Positions 8,421 to 14,817 of a stretch of DNA of 38,432 nt are shown here, piece by piece (within the stretch, counting starts at the first letter, position 1; every line of letters begins with the position of its first letter). Under the pieces are notes generated by a model. The model had not been told where the DNA came from. It ran no database searches and worked only from the letters and a program-made list of their open reading frames with translations. The position numbers were made by a program, and so were the translations under genes. The stretch comes from Deltaproteobacteria bacterium (GTDB lineage: Bacteria; Desulfobacterota; DSM-4660; Desulfatiglandales; Desulfatiglandaceae), in contig JAOZOW010000019.1 of the NCBI GenBank assembly GCA_029933075.1, positions 1 to 38,432 on the forward strand, written 5' to 3'.

Positions 8421-9191
8421 TCAACCTCTCCAGTAGCGGGAATTCAGGAAGCGCAGTGTAAGAAACAGCCAGAAAAAGATGAAAAGGATATAGAACACCA
8501 GGTCCCGCGTATCGATCAGGCCCCGTACGAAAGAGTCGAGGTGGTTGATGATGGAGATATGGGCCAGGATATTGCCCAGAGGCGGACCGGTGACGGCTTT
8601 GGCCCAGCCCAGAAGCCAGAGCAGAAGCAATGCACCGAAACTGAGGACGGCGGCCACGATCTGGTTTTCCGTCAGAGAGGAGGTAAATATTCCAAGAGAG
8701 ATAAAGCTGGCCCCCAGGAGCACGATTCCCAGGTACCCGCAGATTACCACGCCCCATTCCAGGGTGCCGAATATTTCCAGGATTATCAGGCAGGGGATGG
8801 TCCCTGCAAGCATGGCAAGGAGAGTTACAAGGGAGGCGAGGAATTTGCCTGCCAGCGCGGCGCTGTCGGAAAGGGGATAAGTGAAGAGAAGCTCAATGGT
8901 GCCCGCCCTTTTTTCTTCGGAGTACATTCTCATGGTGATCAGAGGGAGCATCAGCAGCAGAATGATGGACAGGTCCCCAAAAAAGGGTTTTACCACCATA
9001 TCGGACATGTTCAACCCCTGGCTGAGAAAGGGGTTCCTTGCTGCCTGGAGGCTCCTGTATCCATAAATCGCCACGTTGCTCCAGAAGAAGTACCCGGATA
9101 CTGCCAGGAAGATGAACGCTGCGGCATAGAATATGGGGGAAGCAAAAGTGATGGAAAATTCTTTTTTGAATACCGCTATGATCTGCCTCAT
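8421..9191 (-). CDS. ABC-2 type transporter permease (GldF-like)
   Basis: A 256-residue polytopic membrane protein with about six hydrophobic segments, among them FYAAAFIFLAVSGYFFW near the N-terminus, LSIILLLMLPLITMRMYSEE, LASLVTLLAMLAGTIPCLIIL and VLSFGALLLLWLLGW. The segment LPLITMRMYSEEKRAGTIELLFTYP is the coupling region characteristic of ABC-2 permeases of the GldF/NosY type. The ATG at 9191 overlaps the ATPase stop by ATGA, and the gldG-like gene follows directly, so this is the membrane channel of the Gld-type exporter. The substrate is unknown. Confidence 0.87.
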   Translation of the reverse strand: MRQIIAVFKKEFSITFASPIFYAAAFIFLAVSGYFFWSNVAIYGYRSLQAARNPFLSQGLNMSDMVVKPFFGDLSIILLLMLPLITMRMYSEEKRAGTIELLFTYPLSDSAALAGKFLASLVTLLAMLAGTIPCLIILEIFGTLEWGVVICGYLGIVLLGASFISLGIFTSSLTENQIVAAVLSFGALLLLWLLGWAKAVTGPPLGNILAHISIINHLDSFVRGLIDTRDLVFYILFIFFWLFLTLRFLNSRYWRG

Positions 9192-10147
9192 GATTCATAA
9201 TCCCCCTCTTCTTCGGTGACTAACTGGACAAAAACCTCTTCAAGGCTCATTTCACCCGACCTCATTTCTCTCAAATTCCATCCCGATTCCACGATGGTTC
9301 TGGCGATGAGGGGCCTGATGCCCTCATCCGGCCCGCTTTCCACGATGAACTCCCCTTTTTTATCCAGGCTTCTGACCTCTGATACACCTGTCAGAGACAT
9401 CAGTTTCCGCGTGATTTCATCCTCTTGCGCACCATCCACGGATATAACCGTCCTGAGGCCCTTCTGGAGCTCCCGTGCCAGGTTTTCAGGTCTGTCCTCC
9501 TTCTTAATCCGCCCTCTGTGAATGATAATCACCCGCTCGCAAACTTGGCTTACCTCAGGCAGGATATGGGTGCTCAGCAGGATGGTCCGTTCTCCTCCCA
9601 GGCCTTTGATAAGTTTGCGGACATCCACGATCTGGGCCGGGTCGAGGCCCGTGGTGGGCTCATCCAGGATCAGGAGCTGCGGATCGTTCAATAGGGCCTG
9701 TGCCAAACCCACTCTCTGCTTGAGTCCCTTGGACAGGTGCTTGATCAGGCGTTTTCTGTGCTCCCTCAGCCCGCATATGTCTATGGCTTTCTCTATCTCT
9801 TTTTTCAGCTCGGCCCCACCCAGCCCTTTTACGGAGCCGGAAAAACTCAGGAATTTGTGCACTGACAGGTCATCATAGAGAGGCACTGTCTCGGGGAGAA
9901 ATCCTATCCTCTTCCTCACTTCCAAGGATCGGGTTCTGGTATCAAGTCCGTCTATGCGGATTTTCCCGGAGGTGGGTTGCATGAAGCAGGTAAGCATTCT
10001 CAGGATAGTGGTCTTTCCGGCCCCGTTTGGGCCGAGGAAGCCCACAATTTCTCCCTGTCCTACGTGGAATGATACTTCCTGGACCGCAGGTTTAAGTCCG
10101 TAATACTTCGTAAGATTTTCTGCCACTATCATCGTGAGCTCACCCAT
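9188..10147 (-). CDS. ABC transporter ATP-binding protein (GldA-like)
   Basis: A 319-residue ABC ATPase with Walker A GPNGAGKT (39-46), Q-loop region, signature LSKGLKQR (138-145, an LSKG form typical of ABC-2 exporters), Walker B LLILDEP (158-164) and the switch histidine in LLSTHILPEVSQ. The last 90 or so residues form the C-terminal extension common in CcmA/GldA-type subunits. It should energise the permease that overlaps its stop. I chose ATG 10147 because GGAGG lies seven bases upstream; an ATG five codons later (10132) has the weaker GGTGAG. It begins 96 bp after the DUF362 gene on the same strand and may share its transcript. Confidence 0.9.
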   Translation of the reverse strand: MGELTMIVAENLTKYYGLKPAVQEVSFHVGQGEIVGFLGPNGAGKTTILRMLTCFMQPTSGKIRIDGLDTRTRSLEVRKRIGFLPETVPLYDDLSVHKFLSFSGSVKGLGGAELKKEIEKAIDICGLREHRKRLIKHLSKGLKQRVGLAQALLNDPQLLILDEPTTGLDPAQIVDVRKLIKGLGGERTILLSTHILPEVSQVCERVIIIHRGRIKKEDRPENLARELQKGLRTVISVDGAQEDEITRKLMSLTGVSEVRSLDKKGEFIVESGPDEGIRPLIARTIVESGWNLREMRSGEMSLEEVFVQLVTEEEGDYES

Positions 10148-10243
10148 GCTTTCCCCTCCACCGACCTGCCCATTGTCTTCAGCCGGGGCACTTTGTTCGT
10201 CAAGAGGCCTCGGGCTGATAGGGACAACCCCTTCAGGGTATCT

Positions 10244-11353
10244 TTAAATCCTCACCAGCTCATAATCCCGCCGGCCAAGGCCGATTTTTTCTGCATGTTT
10301 CAGTTGAATGCTCCAGTCTATATTCGGATAAATGCCCCTGAATTTATCTTCCCCGGGGGCCCTGGAGCTTGTGAGGCAGGAGGTTTCCATCCCAGGCTGG
10401 CGATTGACCAGATCCACGGATGCTTGGTCTATGGCCACGGGATCGGTGGAGGCCGTAAACCCGATGTCATGGACGATTGGGGCGTCGCAATGGCCGTAGC
10501 AGTCACATGCCGGCGATATATTGGTCAGGAAATTGATAAACAGAGCCTTCCCTTGTTTTCCTTTTAAGACGGCCTCGGCATATTCGACCAGCTTTTTCTG
10601 GAAAAGCGGAATGTCTGTACTCCATTGGATATTAATGGCGCCATTGGGGCAGATGAGGATGCACTCCCCGCACCCCACGCATTTTTCCGGATCAATGGAG
10701 GCCTTTTTCTTGTAAATCGAGATGGCCTTCTGGGCGCAGTGCTCCGCGCACTGCCCGCAGCCCTTACACTTCTTGGTTTTGACCTTGGGGGAAAGTTCCG
10801 AGTGTTGTTCCAACTTCCCTTTTCGGGAGGCACAGCCCATACCAAGATTCTTGATGGTTCCTCCAAACCCGGTCAGTTCATGCCCCTTGAAATGGGCGAC
10901 GCTAATCAGAGCGTCCGATTCCGTGATCTCCCTGCCTATGTATGCCGTTTTTATGTGGGGGCGGTCTATTCTCACTTTTGAATATGAGGCGCCCCGTATG
11001 CCATCGGCAATGATGATGGGCGCGTCAATCACCGAGAAAGCAAAACCATTCTCGATGGCTGTACGCAGGTGGGAGACACTCTCGCCCCTGCTCCCCACAT
11101 AAAGCGTATTGGTGTCGGTAAGATAGGGTAGGGCGCCCAGGGATTTGATTTCTTTCACGATTTGCCGAACAAAGAGGGGACGAATAAAGGCGGTATTTCC
11201 CTTTTCCCCGAAGTGAAGCTTTACGGCCACAAGCGCCCTTGGCGCTATAATATTTTTAATACCGGCCGAATCCATGAGACGGGCGAGCTTGGCGGGCAGG
11301 TTCTCTCTGGCCGAAGCCCTGAGGTCGGCGAAGTAAACCTTACTTTGCTCCAT
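10244..11353 (-). CDS. DUF362 protein with two [4Fe-4S] ferredoxin motifs
   Basis: The 369-residue protein combines a DUF362 domain (residues about 1-190 and 250-369) with an inserted two-cluster ferredoxin module: Cys196/199/202/206 (CKGCGQCAEHC) and Cys225/228/231/235 (CVGCGECILIC). VKLHFGEKGNTAFIRP near the N-terminus and AHFKGHELTGFGGTIKNLGMGCASRKGK near 153-180 are DUF362 hallmarks. It is probably a cytoplasmic electron-transfer or redox protein; the reaction is not known for this family. A GGGAG ribosome site precedes ATG 11353. It is the first gene of the long minus-strand run and lies opposite the rhodanese-thioredoxin genes across a 498-bp gap. Confidence 0.87.
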   Translation of the reverse strand: MEQSKVYFADLRASARENLPAKLARLMDSAGIKNIIAPRALVAVKLHFGEKGNTAFIRPLFVRQIVKEIKSLGALPYLTDTNTLYVGSRGESVSHLRTAIENGFAFSVIDAPIIIADGIRGASYSKVRIDRPHIKTAYIGREITESDALISVAHFKGHELTGFGGTIKNLGMGCASRKGKLEQHSELSPKVKTKKCKGCGQCAEHCAQKAISIYKKKASIDPEKCVGCGECILICPNGAINIQWSTDIPLFQKKLVEYAEAVLKGKQGKALFINFLTNISPACDCYGHCDAPIVHDIGFTASTDPVAIDQASVDLVNRQPGMETSCLTSSRAPGEDKFRGIYPNIDWSIQLKHAEKIGLGRRDYELVRI

Positions 11354-11851
11354 CGCAGGCTCCCTTGGTATGTGGTGGAGAGCTCCTTTTCAGCACGAAA
11401 GCCCCCCTGCCTCCAGTGTACTCCTGTTTATAAAATTCGAGTGTTACAGGCATAAAAATATGCCCTCCAGGGCACGGTTTGAATGCAGGTGCCTGTCAGG
11501 GAACTTGGGGATATTTGAGTTTAGACCTTAAGCGTTCAGATCTCGTGCATTCAACACGGAAGCGGGGCTCCAGGGCTGATTATATAAACGGCGACAGATG
11601 TTAAGCCTTCTCCCATCGGCTGTCAAGGCGCTTGTCCTTAACCAAGGATTTTGATTGACAACTCGGACGGTATTGGACTATTAGTGTTCACGGTGTTTTC
11701 GGCTGGATGCCTGAATGCCGATACCGCGTCGATACAAAAGAAGGCACTTTAAGGGGTCTCCTTGTTTCGGGGAATCTGGACCCGGGTTATCCTCCATGGG
11801 GTGGCCTGAGGCAGCCGGGGGAGAGACTTATTCTGCAGCCCAGCAGTCCTT
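11354..11851. other. 498-bp intergenic region between divergent genes
   Basis: I see no convincing protein-coding gene here. It must hold promoters for both the DUF362 gene (left) and the rhodanese-thioredoxin genes (right). The right half (about 11685-11830) is GC-rich and can fold locally: CGGC at 11700-11703 with GCCG at 11717-11720, and CCCGG/CCGGG arms enclosing a smaller GCCTGAGGC hairpin in the segment 11780-11820. That is compatible with a structured leader RNA, but I could not match it to any riboswitch or small-RNA consensus I know. Confidence 0.4.
11655..11684 (+). promoter_or_regulatory. candidate sigma-70 promoter for the rhodanese-thioredoxin operon
   Basis: A perfect TTGACA (11655-11660) is followed after 18 bases by TATTAG (11679-11684), a poor -10. 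If active it would give a leader of about 160 bases before the rhodanese start at 11852, containing the GC-rich foldable stretch. The good -35 and placement are in favour; the weak -10 is against. Confidence 0.35.
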
Positions 11852-12478
11852 ATGAGAAATAGATACATAACCAGGCTGTTTGCGGGTATACTTTTCGGCC
11901 TCATTTCTATTACGGCTCCGTTTGCCCTTGCTCAGGAGCCGAAAAGAATTTTGAGTATCGAGGCCTATGATATGCTCAATACGGTCCCTGATACCTACCT
12001 GATAGATGTGAGGACCCGTGCTGAATACCAGTTTGTGGGTCATCCCATCACCGCTTACCTGTTCCCCTATATGTTTATGACGGAGGGCTTCGGGAAGACG
12101 GACGGTAGTTACGGCTACCGGTTTAATGTTAAGAACAAGGCCTTTGTGCAGGAAATCGGCAAGGTATTCAAGAAGACCGACAACTTGCTCATAATCTCCC
12201 GCGACGGAAGACGCAGCGCTTTGGCCGCAAAAGAGCTTTTGGAGGCAGGTTTCAAGAATGTTTATAATGTGGAGGATGGGTTTGAAGGACCTCTGTTTCC
12301 TCACTTGAAAGACAGCAATAAGCACAAGTTTTACCGGCAACTCGCCAAGAGGAATAAAATCTATGGGTTTGACCATAGGCGACACTACGGCTGGCAGTGG
12401 TGGGGGTTGCCTTGGACCTATCAAATTAATCCCAAGTACATCTATCCCCCGGACCGGGTGTCGTCGAAGAAGAGATGA
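11852..12478 (+). CDS. exported rhodanese-like protein lacking the catalytic cysteine
   Basis: This 208-residue protein has a signal peptide (basic MRNRYITRLF, hydrophobic core, likely cut after ALA before QEPKR at about residue 27), then a rhodanese fold: LIDVRTRAEYQFVGHP (50-65), and NLLIISRDGRRSALAAKELLEAGF (111-134). In active rhodaneses the loop reads CxxGxRS; here the first position is Ser116, so sulfur transfer by the usual persulfide route is not expected. The C-terminal 50 residues are rich in aromatic residues (YGWQWWGLPWTY). It is probably periplasmic and may bind rather than react. No clear ribosome site precedes ATG 11852, but the signal peptide begins exactly there. The next gene begins 11 bases after its stop; trxA and trxB follow. 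Confidence 0.82.
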   Translation: MRNRYITRLFAGILFGLISITAPFALAQEPKRILSIEAYDMLNTVPDTYLIDVRTRAEYQFVGHPITAYLFPYMFMTEGFGKTDGSYGYRFNVKNKAFVQEIGKVFKKTDNLLIISRDGRRSALAAKELLEAGFKNVYNVEDGFEGPLFPHLKDSNKHKFYRQLAKRNKIYGFDHRRHYGWQWWGLPWTYQINPKYIYPPDRVSSKKR

Positions 12479-12489
12479 GGAGGCAAGCA

Positions 12490-12672
12490 ATGGAATCTGA
12501 GGAGCTTATCCGCATAATGAAACAAGTGGAAGAAAAAGGGATCGGTTGGGATACTGTAGAGGAGAAAATAAAGGTCCCTTACGACTTGCTGAGCCTCTAT
12601 GCCCGTTCCGGTCCTGTACCGGTGACAATTATTAACGGATTGAAGAATCTGTTGGAGGGGGAAGGGAAATAG
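12490..12672 (+). CDS. small hypothetical protein (60 aa) upstream of thioredoxin
   Basis: I do not recognise a named family. The start ATG 12490 has a strong GAGGAGG ribosome site (12477-12483) six bases upstream, overlapping the end of the rhodanese gene; a start five codons earlier would lack it. The product is acidic and mostly helical, with no cysteines, signal peptide or membrane segment. The sequence ITWE-like GIGWDTVEEKIKVPYDLLSLYARSG then PVPVTIINGLKNLLEG resembles a short helical DNA-binding or protein-binding unit (helix, turn, helix), but this is only an impression. Its tight spacing in the operon (12 bases after the rhodanese gene, 38 before trxA) and good ribosome site argue that it is a real gene. 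Confidence 0.65.
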   Translation: MESEELIRIMKQVEEKGIGWDTVEEKIKVPYDLLSLYARSGPVPVTIINGLKNLLEGEGK

Positions 12673-12710
12673 AGGTCTTTACAAAATTAAGTCCTGAAAG
12701 GAGTGGATGT

Positions 12711-13034
12711 ATGTCGGACGTGCTGCAAGTGACGGATGAAAATTTCGAAGAGGAGATCATTAATTCCGAAATGCCGGCGATGGTCGATTTTTGGGCCGAA
12801 TGGTGCGGGCCATGTAAAATGGTGTCCCCCCTGGTTGAGGAGCTGGCCCAGGAATACAAGGGGAAAATCAAAGTAGCGAGCATGGATGTGGATGGTAACC
12901 GACAGACACCGGCCAAGTTTGGCATCAGAAACATCCCTACGCTTATTTTCTTTAAAGGCGGGGAAGTGGCCAATACCTTGATCGGTGCATATCCCAAGAG
13001 CCATATTGAAGAGGAACTGAAGAAGCTATTGTAA
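12711..13034 (+). CDS. trxA: thioredoxin
   Basis: A 107-residue classical thioredoxin with the redox site WCGPCK (Cys32 and Cys35), Asp26 in VDFWAEW, and the cis-proline segment RNIPTLIFFKGGE. It reduces cytoplasmic protein disulfides and is itself reduced by the thioredoxin reductase encoded next. Length and motifs are standard. The ribosome site is AAGGAG about eight bases before ATG 12711. An inverted repeat follows the stop, so trxA may be expressed in excess over trxB. Confidence 0.96.
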   Translation: MSDVLQVTDENFEEEIINSEMPAMVDFWAEWCGPCKMVSPLVEELAQEYKGKIKVASMDVDGNRQTPAKFGIRNIPTLIFFKGGEVANTLIGAYPKSHIEEELKKLL

Positions 13035-13055
13035 CTTTTCCGTACCCGTAACCCC

Positions 13056-13098
13056 GGCCCCGCTAAAAGAGAAGATAGGAAGGCGGGGCCTTCATTTT
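13056..13098 (+). terminator. GC-rich hairpin between trxA and trxB (terminator or attenuator)
   Basis: GGCCCCGC (13056-13063) pairs perfectly with GCGGGGCC (13083-13090) across a 19-base loop and is followed by TTCATTTTC. The stem is strong but the T-run is interrupted, so partial termination behind trxA is more likely than a complete stop. Confidence 0.5.
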
Positions 13099-13118
13099 CG
13101 CTGGTTTTATCGCCAACA

Positions 13119-14033
13119 ATGCAAGATGTTATAATCATAGGCGGAGGTCCGGGAGGACTTACCGCAGGGCTGTATACGGCCAGGGCGCGGCTGAAGACGG
13201 CTCTCCTGGAAAGGCTTGCTCCCGGCGGCCAGGTGCTCACCACGGATCTGGTGGAGAATTACCCCGGTTTTCCCGAGGGGATTTCGGGCTTTGAACTTGT
13301 GGATAGAATGAAGCGCCAGGCTGAAAGTTTCGGGCTTGAGATCCGTGGTGAGGAGGTAGTGAAACTGGAGCTGTCATCCGAAGCAAAAAGGGTATTTACA
13401 TCCAAGGAGACATTGGAGGCAAAGGCCGTGATCCTTGCGTGTGGCGCTTCGCCTTCCAAACTGGGAATCGAGGGTGAGGAACTCTTGACCGGCAAGGGCA
13501 TTTCTTACTGCGCCACCTGTGACGGGCCTTTTTACAGAGATCAAGAAGTTGCCGTGATAGGCGGGGGTGACGCGGCGGTGGAAGAGGCCATATTTCTGAC
13601 AAAGTTTGCAAGCAAGGTCTATCTGATTCATCGGAGGGACCAGCTCAGGGCCACCCGGTTGCTTCAGGACCGCGCCATGTCCCAGGAAAAGATAGAGTTT
13701 GTGTGGAACACGGTTCCCACGAAGATAGTTGGCGAGAGCCAAGTGGACGGCTTGGACCTCAAAGATGTAAAGACGGGCGTTACCACTCATCTCCCGGTCA
13801 GCGGGGTCTTTATTTTTATCGGGTACAGGCCGAACAGCGACCTTGTCAAGGACCAGGTGGAACTGGACGCACGCGGTTTCGTGGTGACTAATGATAATAT
13901 GGAAACATCCATACCGGGTGTGTTTGCCGTGGGAGACTTGAGGTCCAAGTTGCTCCGTCAGATCACCACCGCTGTTGGCGAGGGAGCTACGGCCGCCTTT
14001 GCCGCCGAGAAATATATTGAGAGCCTCGAATAG
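13119..14033 (+). CDS. trxB: thioredoxin-disulfide reductase
   Basis: A 304-residue flavoprotein of the low-molecular-weight TrxR type that passes electrons from a pyridine nucleotide via FAD to thioredoxin. The FAD-binding GGGPGG is at residues 8-13, the redox-active CATC at 131-134, the nucleotide-binding GGGDAAVEEA at 148-157 and HRRDQLRA at 171-178, whose arginines favour NADPH over NADH. The C-terminal FAD motif TSIPGVFAVGDLR is present. The ribosome site before ATG 13119 is weak, in line with lower expression than trxA. bamD starts 10 bases after its stop. Confidence 0.95.
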   Translation: MQDVIIIGGGPGGLTAGLYTARARLKTALLERLAPGGQVLTTDLVENYPGFPEGISGFELVDRMKRQAESFGLEIRGEEVVKLELSSEAKRVFTSKETLEAKAVILACGASPSKLGIEGEELLTGKGISYCATCDGPFYRDQEVAVIGGGDAAVEEAIFLTKFASKVYLIHRRDQLRATRLLQDRAMSQEKIEFVWNTVPTKIVGESQVDGLDLKDVKTGVTTHLPVSGVFIFIGYRPNSDLVKDQVELDARGFVVTNDNMETSIPGVFAVGDLRSKLLRQITTAVGEGATAAFAAEKYIESLE

Positions 14034-14043
14034 GACAAGCGCA

Positions 14044-14817
14044 ATGTCTAAGGTAAAATTATTTGCAATCGGAGTTCTTGCGGTCTTCTGGCTGAATGGG
14101 TGTGCCCTATGGGAACATTTTTTCCCCACCGAGGAGGAGGAGCAGCTCCCTGCTCAACTAATGGACGAGGGGATGGAGAACTTTAAGAATGGATACTATG
14201 AAGCGGCGGCCGATGCCTTTCAAAAGCTAAAGGACCGCTATCCATACAGCCGCTTTGCCTTGGAGGCTGAAGTAAAGATGGCCGATGCCATGTATGAAAA
14301 GCAGGAATATGACGAAGCCTACGAGGCCTATGATGACTTTGAGCGGCTGCATCCCAAGAACTCCAAAATTCCCTATATCATCTACCGAAAGGGCATGTGC
14401 CATTTCAAACAGGTCACGACCATTGACAGGGATCAGTCGCATACTTTGGCGGCAAAAGAGGAGTTCGAGCGGCTTGTAAGAAAATTTCCCCGGAGCGAAT
14501 ATGCCCAGAGGGCGCGAAGCAGGATAAAGGCGTGCTATGTATATCTGGCCGAATATGAGCTATATGTTGGACATTTCTATTTTAAAATGAAAAAGTACCG
14601 GGCGGCAATGGACAGGTTTCGGTATCTGGTTGAGCACTACCCGGATTTCGGCCAGTACCATGAGGCGCTGGAGTATTACCGCCTGTGTAAAGAAAAGGCT
14701 CCATCCGAGCCAGAGGAACCCGAAGGGAGAAAAAAGCCCTCCTGGTGGCAGAGGTTCACCGGGTCAGTCAGTTCCTTTTCCAACAAGGTCATAGAGGGCA
14801 TCAAGGGCATTTTCTAA
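14044..14817 (+). CDS. bamD: outer membrane protein assembly lipoprotein BamD
   Basis: The 257-residue precursor has a lipoprotein signal (SKVKLFAIGVLAVFWLNGC) with lipobox LNGC and lipidated Cys20. It is followed by TPR-type repeats: MENFKNGYYEAAADAFQKLKDRYPYSRFALEA, then KQEYDEAYEAYDDF and YRAAMDRFRYLVEHYPDF. This is the BamD/ComL layout; BamD is the essential partner of BamA in folding outer membrane beta-barrels and indicates a Gram-negative envelope. ATG 14044 starts directly at the signal peptide; the frame is open further upstream but overlaps trxB. The last 54 bp overlap the 3' end of alaS on the other strand, coding for the tail after the WWQRFTGS region. Confidence 0.9.
   Translation: MSKVKLFAIGVLAVFWLNGCALWEHFFPTEEEEQLPAQLMDEGMENFKNGYYEAAADAFQKLKDRYPYSRFALEAEVKMADAMYEKQEYDEAYEAYDDFERLHPKNSKIPYIIYRKGMCHFKQVTTIDRDQSHTLAAKEEFERLVRKFPRSEYAQRARSRIKACYVYLAEYELYVGHFYFKMKKYRAAMDRFRYLVEHYPDFGQYHEALEYYRLCKEKAPSEPEEPEGRKKPSWWQRFTGSVSSFSNKVIEGIKGIF

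Noticed and set aside
8319-9200. Long plus-strand reading opposite the ABC permease (293 codons)
   Set aside because: It is antisense to a permease with clear motifs and membrane helices; its own product is a low-complexity, charged sequence without family resemblance.
11828-12490. Minus-strand reading of 220 codons opposite the rhodanese gene
   Set aside because: The plus strand encodes a signal peptide and rhodanese fold; the antisense product resembles nothing and has no ribosome site.
13374-14129. Minus-strand reading of 251 codons across trxB and the start of bamD
   Set aside because: It spans two well-supported plus-strand genes and is explained as their shadow.
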